NCBI RefSeq assembly: GCF_943734655.1
Contig: NC_071355.1
Span: 26,232,768-26,296,767, forward strand
Reading direction: 5' to 3'
Source of the DNA: Sabethes cyaneus
Taxonomy: Eukaryota > Arthropoda > Insecta > Diptera > Culicidae
DNA: 64,000 nucleotides
Below are positions 45,360 to 55,588 of this stretch, one piece after another. Both the position numbers and the translations under genes were made by a program. Numbering within the stretch: position 1 is the first letter of the stretch; every line of letters begins with the position of its first letter. The notes below the pieces were generated by a model. The model did no database searches, was not told the origin of the DNA, and was given only the letters and a program-made list of their open reading frames with translations.

Positions 45360-47570
45360 TCGTGCTGTGCATTTCAACAACGATTGTGACTAGTAGTAAA
45401 AGCAAAGGGAGAAAGTTAACGTAAAAAACGTTAAGTTGAAACGTTAGGTTGACGTTAGGTGGATTAAAATACAAACTACTGACTTCTGGATTCTGAAAAT
45501 TATTTTGTTTTCTATATAATTTTAAAGTGAGGGTGAGGTACGTGCACCGGCATGCACAGGTCGAGGCTTGCCAGTGGCTCCTTTGCCCCAATCGGAGTAC
45601 GTTTCTACGAACCTTCTTTGACGCTTATAAATTCCTTCAAGCGCGGATTATCGAACAATTGAATGTAAAGATCAATTTACATAAACTTTACTCACATACT
45701 TTTATAAAACAAAACTATACACATGTTTGAGACCCTTCAATGTGAGAAGTGAGCTGCACCGATCAGTGAAATGCTAGAAAATTGGCTAAACCGATCACGT
45801 TTTCCACTGTTATTTTCTTTCACTTTATTTTTTGTGGTTTCTACAATAACGGCCGTGTAGTGAAAATAAAATTTCCCGCATCGTTCCGAATGCATACGGA
45901 CGGGTCTGCTTTCTTTTGATTTTGGTTTTGTTTTATTCCTTGTTTGGGGCTCGTTCCGGGGACTACTCTGAGCGAGTCCAAAAAGAGGCACGAAGAGACA
46001 GACTTACTGTACTGGACTACTACAAGAGGATGTTTCTTGGCTTCTTCCAGCTTAAGCTGCAAGCACCAGGGCACAAACTGCTGCTGCTGCTGCTGTTGCT
46101 GGAGCCGACGTGACGACGCGTAATTCAATTTTATGGCCGTACTTCATTGTTTTTAGTGGTTCGTATAGTCTGGTATGAATAATGTTTTGTTATAAAATTA
46201 TTCATTTCACCGTGATTCCGTTGGGCCGGCTACGGAGATGATAAAAAGCGAATGCAAATATGATATATCTTACCATATTTGAATTATCGCGAGTCACTCG
46301 CGTAGCAATTGTTAACGTTTACGGAAGGAATTATGCAGAATTAATAGCAGGATGAGCAAGATTTTAATAAATTACCAGTAGGCATTCATTAGTAAAGAAA
46401 ACTACTTTTTTAACTTTCCGTTCAAATTATTCTCGCTTAATGATACAGTGTGATTAACGTTGATTTACATATAACAGTGTTTTTAATCCATTTGTCACAA
46501 TTTTTCATAACTGATTTTTTGCTAATCAATATTGCTTTTTACATATATGGATGTTATGTAAAAACTGCATAAATATACCATTCGTATCCAAAATATATCC
46601 TTGTTGAATGGTAAACGATAACGAGGGGCTCTCATTGTATGTGTGTTAACAATTATATTTAAAATTTTTGCTCCTTTATTCACTGCTGAAAACACTGCCC
46701 AACCAAACGCTATCAAATTCCAGCAATTTTTCGGCCAAAGTTCTCCATCAAACTTACGCGGCACAATCGTTTGCCTGCCGCTTTATGTTTCATGTTCTTT
46801 TTTTTCGTTTCGTTCCCAACCTCCAACAACAAAAAAAGTAGACCAGTTTTGCGCGAAACGAAACTCCGCTGTTGCTCTCTCAAATTAGAGAGCAAGCGTA
46901 AAGTTTTCTTTTTCCATCAACTCCAAACAAGCGGACGCATAGTTTCGGCGAGATATTTAAATCTTGTTTCGAGTTTCCTCCGAGCAGCCTGCGAGCGAGC
47001 GGATCAAGTGGATTCCCCTTTTGGGTAATTGAAGTGCCGGGGAAAAGTTTTCCGCCCTCCACCCGCACCGGTTCGCGAAACCCCCTCTCGTCACTACGTA
47101 CGTTAAAAATCCTCAACACAGTTCGTTCGTTTTTCCACTGGTGTGTCTATTGTTTTATATTCTATGACGTTTTTTTCTGTTGTTGCTTCCGCTGACTGCT
47201 TGTAGCGTGACTAAGTTTCGACGAAAGTTTGTTCCATCGTGACGGAAGGAAAAATTTAGGTAAATCATTTAACGACGAATGAATTCAGTATAATAAGATT
47301 CGAAAATGAGTTGTCGTAGTTTGCTTATATGAATATACTTGAGCAGTTTTTTAAGTATAAAACACTTCACCATTAGCAAGCTAAACCGAATTGTTTCTCG
47401 GAAAATTGAGCAGAGTAGAGTAAATTGAGTTGTTCCGGAAATTTATGTTAGCAAGAGAGTGTAAACAGCGCAGAATATGTATCACAATATTAGAAATTAA
47501 AAAAAAATGTCATAAAATACGTACTCACGATGTTTTTAAATTGTAGCAAAAAACAATATGCAAATGATTA
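45360..47570. other. Intergenic stretch without recognisable genes
   Basis: Contains a short CTG run near 46079-46100, which gives a polyglutamine frame on the minus strand, and a 15-bp CGCGAGTCACTCGCG palindrome near 46289. No frame has a domain. 46.7-47.2 kb is less AT-rich but shows no convincing exon. Confidence 0.45.
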
Positions 47571-47576
47571 AATTAG

Positions 47577-48180
47577 GCCGTTAGGTTAGACCTAACAAAA
47601 TTATATTATAATTTTGTTATTACCTTTGTGACTACTTTTCTAGCAACGGTTGTTATTAATTAGATATATTATAACAACCGTTGTTATAATTTAGACTCCG
47701 TAAGTGGTTAAAATAACTAAAATTATAACATAACTTCCTTTAATTAATATCTGATTTATAACAAACCCTGTAACGATTTTATCTAAATTGTAATAGATTG
47801 TGTAAAAGGTTAATGGTCAACATTTCCAGATATTCCAAAAATAAGCTAGCAAATAAAGATATATCAGCAAGTATTAGTAACTGTTAATTGACGTATTTAA
47901 TATAGTTTTAAAATGCTGACGGTGAGTACGCTAGTTTTTTGCAAGTAACATATTTTGTTATAAAAGTGATATAAAGTAATAAAGATTATAAAAGAAATAT
48001 TTTTAGTGGCGTAATCTATATTGCTCATTTATAACACAATTGTTACTTCTATCTGAATCTGTAATAAAATTGATTTATTTTCTTTTCGCTTGCTAATTAG
48101 TTTATTTTCGATTTGTAACATTATGTGTTATACATATCAGAATGTGTTATAAGCAAGACATAATCTTGTTACGGCCTCCT
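47577..48180. repeat. AT-rich element with many TTATAACA/TGTTATAA words
   Basis: The ends show GGCCGTTAGG… and its approximate complement (…GTTACGGCC), and between them TTATAACA or its complement recurs about ten times, including the palindrome TTATAACAACCGTTGTTATAA-like at about 47670. It may be a non-autonomous transposon with subterminal repeats, but target duplications are not clear. Confidence 0.5.
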
Positions 48181-48463
48181 GGTCGGGTTGTCAAACCGCA
48201 ATAAATTTGTTAGTTTTATAGAGTTTAACGGTAACACCCTGGCCAAACAGTTTAAATGACGAGTATTACAGTTCAACACCGAAATCATTTTTTTAGGCGA
48301 GGCCATATTGCCGTATTCTAATATTTTGTTTTATCTCGCAACACAAAAAATTATCAAAGCAAAGTGTTCAGCAGAAAGAAAGTTATTATTGATTGGTTTT
48401 CCTGTCACAGGAAGAATCTAAATTGATTTTGTTAGAAATTGAGATTGAATAACTGAATATATT

Positions 48464-48727
48464 TGGTTGGTGTTAAGTCAGGCCGGACCAAGTCGCAAAA
48501 TTTAAAAAACTGAGTTTATGACAGCAAAGAACTCTAATCAACGATCAAAGAACTTCCTAAATAACATTCTACTGTAATCAGATTACATAAATGTTACAAA
48601 TAACCCGAGATATGAAGTGATTTCGAACAGTTGATAGCTTTAAATTGCACAGAGTAGAAAACTTTGACTTTGTTTTTCTCGAAAATGGATTTTTGTCACT
48701 TGGTTCGGTCTGACTTAACACCGACCA
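48464..48727 (+). mobile_element. 264-bp MITE (GGTCGGTGTTAA termini), complete copy
   Basis: The ends read TGGTTGGTGTTAAGTCAGGC and TGGTCGGTGTTAAGTCAGAC inward, followed by GACCAAGT or GAACCAAGT. This gives about 40 bp of inverted repeat. Related copies occur at 33693-33815 (partial) and 62703-62950 (reversed). It has no coding capacity, and the target duplication is unclear. Confidence 0.82.
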
Positions 48728-48889
48728 GTTATTCCGTTAAAACCGTCGGTTTTCGAAAATTGCAAAATTTCGATGACGCGTTGAACACTTTAACGATTGT
48801 ACTGCCGGATTTTCAAGTTAACAAAACTGGTTGAATGATTTAACTTTTTACCAGAATAGAAAATAAGAACGGAATAGACGTAAAACGTG

Positions 48890-49110
48890 TGAGACAGATG
48901 AAAAGTCCAAATTCATGTCTCTTACCAAGTAAAACTACCAGTCCAAATTACTTCAAATTTAAGCCTACTTTCAAGTCCAATTTCCATTTCAATTTGAAAT
49001 AAAGCTCCAATCCAAACTAATCGAAATTGAAGTCTAATATAATGCTCTATTTCAGATCCAATTTCAACTTTGATGTTTAATCCAATTGCATCCGAAAGTC
49101 CGTAGTTTTC
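48890..49110. repeat. Degenerate TCCAATTTCAA-type minisatellite
   Basis: Loose repeats complementary to those at 38440-38740. Confidence 0.5.
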
Positions 49111-49127
49111 AATTGGCTGGTATTTTT

Positions 49128-49731
49128 ATATTTATTTTTGAAACGATGATTCTACAATTGATGAAGGGACGGTAAGGGAAAGTAATGAAGAAGGATTTTT
49201 TCCGGGAATGAAGGGGAAGGGTGGAAAGGAAGGGGGAGGGGGGGTAATAGGTAGCTATGGTTAACAAGTTGTCGCTGTGACTCCTATCTTTTGTCCAATG
49301 CTGGAAGGTGCATGGGTCGAACCAAGCTGTAATCAGAGATTATAACCGGATTTGAACCCACCACACCTGCCAGGGCGTGTCGCTCACTGGTACCCGTGTA
49401 CCTTTGAACCACAGAGGCGCTGGACAAAAGAAGTCTGCACAACCCCCCTTATTAACCATAGCGCGACATGGGTTGTTCTATTTTTAGACACACAATGTGC
49501 CTCTTCCTACACCTACTGTAGAAACCACCGACCGAGAAGTTTTTAGTCTAACGTCTTTTTACTTTCAGGACGACGACACTATGCAGGCCCTTACGACTTG
49601 CAAGGTAGCTACCTATTACCCCCCCCCTTCCTTTCCACCCTTCCCCTTCATTCCCGGAAAAAATCCTTCTTCATTACTTTCCCTTACCGTCCCTTCATCA
49701 ATTGTAGAATCATCGTTTCAAAAATAAATAT
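49128..49731. mobile_element. Fold-back element with ~130-bp inverted arms
   Basis: The arms at 49128-49257 and 49606-49731 are near-perfect reverse complements (ATATTTATTTTTGAAACGAT… through GGGGGGTAATAGGTAGCTA). The arms are purine-rich/pyrimidine-rich. The loop contains SINE family 2 in reverse. The target duplication is not resolvable in the AT-rich flanks. Confidence 0.85.
49288..49430 (-). mobile_element. SINE family 2, reversed copy inside fold-back loop
   Basis: The minus strand reads CTTTTGTCCAGCGCC, TGTGGTTCAAAGG (A-box-like), GGGTTCAAATCC (B box) and ends near GGACAAAAG. It matches the copy at 30.3 kb. The first and last nine bases are themselves inverted (CTTTTGTCC/GGACAAAAG). 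Confidence 0.75.
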
Positions 49732-49761
49732 TTATATATGCCTGACCTCATTTCAAGGTCA

Positions 49762-50472
49762 TGACTAAAGTCACGAGTTTGGTCAATGGTATTTTTATGA
49801 TAAGTAAAACAGATTCGCCGTCCTACGATTGTTCCGTTTTATATATTCTTCTGAGTGGTCGGATGCCCACCTTTTGTTTCTGTCTGGCCATGCTAGTGCA
49901 TTGTTTTGTTAAGAATGGGTGATTTCTTTGGTCCTAAAAAATGGACCAAAGCACTTGTGAACCCAAGGTGGCGTAACTTGTGTGACGACTTTATAATTGT
50001 GAAATGTCAGTTATGAAAAATCGTTGGTTTTTATCCTCTCTTTCAACAAATTTTTATTACAAACGTAACAGTTATGATGCTGGCGCGATTTATAACAAAG
50101 CAGTATAATAACTTTACCTTAAATATTTTAGTATGCTTCACTAGAAATCGTTTCCAATACGAATATAATTTTGCGCTGCCAAATAATGCCTTGTTTTCAA
50201 ATAAATACAAATTATTTCCATGTACCTACTCCATATTTATGAAAACCCACGCATGAATAAATCTTCTCTATAGACTATGTTGATTGAAGCTGCTACCCGT
50301 TGTTTTCAGCGGATTGTTCATAAAATGAGCCATGAGATTGAATTAGCTCGATCTCGTTCGGCGTTCGTTCTAATTCTAGTTGAGTGTGTTCCATCGGCCT
50401 GGGCTCTACTCAGTGCGTCACCGTCGCGTTGGTTGATGTGTCGCACAATTGAACGACCGTCCGAACGACCGG
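49762..50472. other. 3' flank of the ZIP gene
   Basis: Downstream side of the minus-strand transporter gene. It probably includes its 3' untranslated region, but no polyadenylation signal is assigned with confidence. No other feature is visible. Confidence 0.4.
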
Positions 50473-51726
50473 TCACGCTTCGGTAATAATTAGACTGAGA
50501 AACGACATCACAGCGAATCCGGCTAGCACGGCTGCCAGCTGCCAAATCCCGTGCGCCGTTCCCGGTTGCCGTTTGCCACGTTCACGAGGAAGAACCTCAC
50601 TGACGGTTACGTAGAGCAACGTTCCTCCGGCAACGCCCTGCAGCAGCGGTATTACAAACTTGTTGAAGTTCTCGTCCAGACCGTCTAGTGCCATACCGAT
50701 TGCGATGCCACTGACGGAACCGAGGGAAAATATTACTATTTTCATCACACTCGAAGCGTGCCGATGTTGCTGGTGATTGCTCCTCTGTGAGCCGATTTCC
50801 ACTCCCAAGCAGAAAGCGACGACGAACTTATGCGCACTGACGGCACCCAACAGCAACATCACCTTAGGTGCGGAACGCTGAACTCCGATGGCCAGTCCCT
50901 CGAGCAGAGAATGCACGCAAAGGGCTAACAGCAGACTGAACGTTCCGGTTGCCGATTGGTGCTGCTGCGGTGGTTGGCTTGTTTTTTCCATCATCGTCGG
51001 TTCAGGTTGTTGAGTTTGGACTTCTGGAGGGTTCTCATTGTTTTCAGCCTCACTGGAAAATGTACGCAAGATGAACTTTTTCTCTCCCTGCAGGTTGAGT
51101 ACACATACCACAGTAACAAACGGAAAAATGCTAGCTTCTACGTTTTACTCGAAATTAACGACCTGTGAGTTATTTGATTTTAATTTCGATTACAATCGTG
51201 CACATGCACGTACTTCCGTTACTGTAGGCTGTGTGAGGGCCTTCCGACTAGCAATTTCAATTTACCTTTTACTCCGCATGGAAAAAGAATCGTCATAGCA
51301 GTAATTCTCGTGACCGGTGCTTTCGCTGGTATTCTTTAGACCGGAAGCACTACACAGGAAAACCAGTTCATCAATGGTGTAGATTAAAAAATATCCCGAG
51401 CAAAAGACCACTTCCGCGAATCTGGGCAGGAACAGTCGCACCTCGGGCAGCATGTGCACCAGCGCCGTCGCCAGTAGGACTCCGGCTCCAAAGCATAGCA
51501 GCACGGTTATCGCCTGTGCCGGTCTGCTTCCGTGCTGCCGTTGTTTGATGCAATAGAGAGGCACTATGCCGGCAATGAGACTTCCCGCTCCAAGCACCAG
51601 AATGGCCAGCAGCTTTGAGCTGGTCTCTTCAGAATCGGAAGACTCGTTTGAGTACGCACCGGTTATATTTAGTGCATTGAACTGGGACACAGAACCGCCG
51701 CCGCCGTTAATCAATTTTTGCGCCAT
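50473..51726 (-). CDS. ZIP-family (SLC39) zinc/iron transporter, two exons
   Basis: A membrane importer of zinc or related divalent metals into the cytosol. Exon 1 is 51726-51266 and exon 2 is 51052-50473. The intron (51265-51053, 213 bp) has donor AAAAG|GTAAAT and acceptor TTTTCCAG|TG. This join keeps frame (S154 spans it), whereas the stronger-looking CTGCAG acceptor at 51088 would not. The product is 346 residues, usual for the ZIP1/2/3 subfamily. Membrane segments: about 38-60, 73-95 and 103-125, then five more in exon 2. Conserved features are H91 in HMLPE, the signature ALCVHSLLEGLAIG with H201 and E205 in helix 4, H228 in AHK of helix 5, and a GVAGGTLLYVTVSEVLPRE helix 7. The loop between helices 3 and 4 is Pro/Gln-rich. 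The start is the first Met of the exon-1 frame. The exact orthologue is not assigned. Confidence 0.92.
51053..51265 (-). other. Intron of the ZIP transporter gene
   Basis: 213 bp with GT…AG ends. The choice of acceptor is decided by reading frame. The upstream CTGCAG at 51088 is a plausible decoy or alternative site that would shift frame. Confidence 0.8.
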
Positions 51727-52540
51727 GCCATAGGCAACGCAGCAAACACTAACGAGCTTGCCGTTTGGCTAACGAACTTTTTATCACTAGCCACTACTGA
51801 TGGCTACTACACTGGCACTGTGTCGGGCATCGGCTAAGCCGTTCGTTGTACGACCTGTCGCGCTGTGCTGTAGGTATGCGAGTCCGGGGGCGTATAAATC
51901 CGGCGACAGATAGCCCCAACACAATGTATGTATTTTGCATCTACGCGGCAGTAATTTTTCGTCCATCATTGTCACCGATTGTCAGCAGTCGGAAAACAAA
52001 GTGCGGCACTGAGCGGCACAGTCGGTTGCCGTATTTGGCGCATTACAAATAAGGTATTTCAAAGAATAGAATAAAATCATATGCTGTTCTCCGCGAGCTA
52101 GCAGAACTTAGATTATGGCGAGAGATTAACTGCTACGAATAAAGCGAACGTTAAGTATGGGGAGTTCTAAATAATAGGAATGTACTGTATCAAATGTTAG
52201 AGTGTTTAGTTCCACCGGCAGGCGTTGAATCAAATAGAGCTCTATATTACGATTACAATTGGTCTTTACCAACGTGAGGTAAACACAGTTTTTAGATGTG
52301 CTTGAAAAACAATTTATTTGAACTGGATTTCTGTTGAGTTTTTTCAGTATCCATTAATTAGGTAAAAGGTTCAATCATTTAGGAATGGGAAACTTTTCAA
52401 TGCGTGTATATATATTTTTTTGCACTTGAAAGATTTTTAAGGTTAAAACAAAGGTGATATTATTATAATTCCACATGAAAATCTAGAACAAATGATTCAT
52501 GGTTATTTTGAAAAAATTCTCTCATTTTATTGTTGACACC
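51727..52540. other. 5' flank of the ZIP gene
   Basis: Probably contains its promoter and 5' untranslated region, but I cannot place a start site. The remainder is AT-rich with no recognisable feature. Confidence 0.4.
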
Positions 52541-52544
52541 GCTG

Positions 52545-53198
52545 ATTAGTGCACGGGGAAAACCGATAAAAACTCGACAAATCGAATGGAAAAGAAGAAA
52601 CACGCGAGGGGAAAAAAGAAAAAGAAAAACGAAAAAAAAAGTGGAAGGGAAAACGGGACGTTAAAAGAGAAAATGTAGAAAAAAGGAAAACGAGAAAAAA
52701 GTAGAAAAAACGATGAAATGAAACAAGGAAAACAAGGAAGAGAAAGGAAGAACAGAACAAACGAAAACGAAAAAAATAGAAGAGGCATAAACGAGACAGA
52801 AAACAGAACGCGAGACTGGAAAAGATAAAAAAATGAGGAAAAACGGGAAAAAAATGAGTACGGAATAGAAAGGAAAAAAAGAAGGGAAATCGGTACCGAA
52901 AATGGCGAAAAACAGGATAATAAACGAAGATAAAGAGGAAACAGCGGATAGAAAAAAGGAAAAACTGAGGAAAAAAAGAGAGAAAATGGGACAGAAAAAA
53001 AATGTGTCAGAAAAGGTGCGGAAACGGGAAAGGAAAAGAGGAAGCAAGAAGGAGAAAACGGAACAGAAAACAAGACAAACCAAAATGGAAAAGTTATTTC
53101 GTTAAAAGCGAGTTATTTCTCGCGAAAACCGAAAGAGGAAACAAGGGAAGAGAAAAAAAATATTAAGCGGGATATAAAAGGAGAAAGATGGGACGAAG
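52545..53198 (-). repeat. Pyrimidine-rich dispersed repeat, reversed copy D
   Basis: A/G-biased on the plus strand, with long GAAAAAGGAAAAACG runs. The minus strand resembles copies A-C. Phe/Ser-rich minus-strand frames up to 175 codons are composition artefacts. The LTR retrotransposon inserted at its right edge. Confidence 0.75.
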
Positions 53199-53202
53199 CT
53201 CG
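53199..53202. other. Target-site duplication CTCG (left)
   Basis: CTCG lies directly outside the left LTR and again directly outside the right LTR (62286-62289). Four-bp duplications are usual for Ty3/gypsy integrases. Confidence 0.9.
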
Positions 53203-54238
53203 TGTAACTGACGGGGTCGTAACTACCCAGCATTTACGAGACCCCCTAAATCAAACCTCAGGGACGGCAAGCGTTCGCGACTTACTGTCAAGAAAACACT
53301 TGAAAACCTTCTGCTCAACTATTCCCGTTTATTCACGACTTCTCCTTTCGATACCTCCTACCTTTTGGCTTCGGGGTTTCACTTCCGGTTTCAAGGCTGA
53401 CCGGGATCCACTTGCGGTCAGGTCGGCGATGTTGGAACGGGGTTCGACGACTAACCTCCGGCGTTCCGACTGCGGGCTCACTCAAGGCTTCTGTCAAGCG
53501 CGATGGCGACGACGCGACGTTACTGCGATGGCGTCGATGGCGGGGACGCTCTCTCAGCTTCGGGGTTGACGATCGTGGTGGCAGCGGCGGACGTGAGGAC
53601 CCAATTCGGTACAACCCAGGTCTCGTTCCGAGTCACGTTGGTACCGTCAGGTAATCGGGGTAAATACAGGGTAAGCAAAGGGTAATTACAGGGGTCCTAA
53701 GAGCGAGAGGGTTTATTTTTATCATCCGGTTCGAGGCGGTCAAGGTCGGGACTACGGTAGAATATTTCTGAATAGCCATACCTGTTGTTTGCTTTGTTAT
53801 ACACGTCTTTCCTTTCTTCCTTCAAACTTGCGGTAATTTCTGTCTTTCACTTCTATCGTGTATTTTAACAAACTTCTGGTCTAATTTCATCTATCTGTTT
53901 GAATTTCTGCACGTTGACGGTTTGGCTTCAGACAAGGTAATGGCTTCGATTAGCTTTTGTCCAACGACCTACGACCTTTCTTCGCGCCACGAACCCTACT
54001 CTCTCTCTCTCTCTAGCTGATCGTTTTCCTGACATGCTAGCTCGACTCCATTTTTCCGCCCCCTGGTGGTGGGTGGGTGGAAACCGTTGACGCGTGGCTG
54101 CGTGCGTCGCCGGGGAAAGCTGTTTGCAATACAGTATTTCAACTATTTTCTTGACCATTTATTCTGTGACATTTGTTAAACATTTTACACGCGCGACAGT
54201 CTCCTAAATCTTGGGCGGAGACTAGGCCGACGGTTACA
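53203..54238 (-). repeat. 3' LTR (1036 bp)
   Basis: Bounded by TGTAAC…GTTACA, a perfect 6-bp inverted terminus. It appears identical to the right LTR throughout. On the plus strand it includes a (CT)n run near 54000. The short frames inside are not conserved proteins that I know of. Confidence 0.96.
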
Positions 54239-54247
54239 CTCTCCCCC
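54239..54247 (-). other. Polypurine tract
   Basis: On the minus strand GGGGGAGAG directly abuts the 3' LTR and would prime plus-strand DNA synthesis. Confidence 0.85.
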
Positions 54248-55588
54248 AACTCGGTTTAAAAAAATTAGTAAAACTAATTTTTTTTCCGTTTTATGCAAAT
54301 TAAAATCACTCAAGAAAACTAGTTAAATGACGCGTACCTCTGAACCAAATTTTCAAGAACATTGATCAACCCATCACTAGTCTCTTTTTATCACTGCTTT
54401 TCAACGAAACCTCTAAGAATTATTTTCAGTGAATCCAAGCGTCGACCAAGGGAAAATTACTTTTTACTAACAACCAACACAAAATAAAATACATCTTAAA
54501 CTATATTTACAAGTCACATGCATTAAATATTCTATATTCTAAAATAATTAAAAAATATCATGCAAGAAAATCTATTTACAAAGTGGTACCATGCTACGGT
54601 GTGAAATATTTCACGCGGCTTGAATCGATCCTTTTCGAACCAATCATACCGTTACTAATCGCGATAACGTTATCAGTTTATCGGTATTAGTGAACTCTCT
54701 GCTAACCAAAGCTGCCCTGAATCAACGATCGGCACAACGTGGTGATCGATGTAGTTTTAGCTAGATCTATGATAGGTGCGCATTATATCAAGAATTTATC
54801 ATTTTTGCGACATTTGTCGAATTATAATTTGGCCAAGTGATCTCTTAAAGGTGTATTCTTGTATTCTAAATTCCATATCAGAAGATTTAGCTAAAAGTTC
54901 ATCAATTATAGATGAAATATTCTCGAAACAGGTAAGTAGAAATGAAATTATATAATTTCACTCTCTTTTCCTAGTGGTTTTAGACGACTGACTATTGCGA
55001 TGCGACATAATCTAGTGACCATGCGGATCTCGTGATGTTCAGCATAACCAAAGGCTATGTGAAACGGTGGAATTATGATTTTTCTATTCGTTTCTGGTGA
55101 GTTTGCTATGATAGTTTCGATAGTTGTTTCAAGGTCATGGTCTCTGGTTTTGCATGTTCTCTTTCTCCTTATTCGCTTCATTGTTATCACCGATCACGTG
55201 CTCTACGCCCTTGACAATTTATTAACAGGGTTGTAGGCAGGATGACTCGATGCATTTCATGCATATTTAAGCATGCACTTTCCTTAATTCAATTCCTTCC
55301 TCTTTCCTAATCTATTTAAACAATTTACATATTTTTAAAACTACATTTTCATTTAAAATTCTCTTCTAATCATCCCATAACTTCGCAACGTTTCATCAAA
55401 ATAAATTCAATTTTACGCTAAACACAGTGTCGCTTAAGATTGCCTGATCGTTCCATCCCAGATCCGAGGGTATGCTAGTAGATTCGGGTAAAATTTCCTG
55501 ATGTATTCAGAAATAACGGAAATTTTCCCTTCCTCCTGCTAGACCACACATTTCTCAAGAACAAACGGCTTCTTATTAATTTGTTTTC
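54248..55588 (-). other. 3' noncoding region of the retrotransposon
   Basis: About 1.34 kb between the pol stop and the polypurine tract. It is AT-rich, and the only frame of note is 80 codons (54948-55190) with no recognisable domain. An envelope gene, as in errantivirus-like elements, would occupy this place but is absent. Confidence 0.7.

Noticed and set aside
45841..46128. Polyglutamine frame on the minus strand
   Set aside because: The glutamine run is a CTG microsatellite, and the rest has no recognisable domain or exon signals.
51892..51900. TATAAAT as promoter of the ZIP gene
   Set aside because: It reads correctly only on the plus strand, opposite to the gene.
52546..53083. 175- and 140-codon minus-strand Phe-rich frames
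   Set aside because: The same composition artefact in the reversed copy of the pyrimidine repeat.
53300..53569. 89-codon frame in each LTR
   Set aside because: Identical in both LTRs only because the LTRs are identical. It is opposite in sense to the element's transcript, with no domain recognised.
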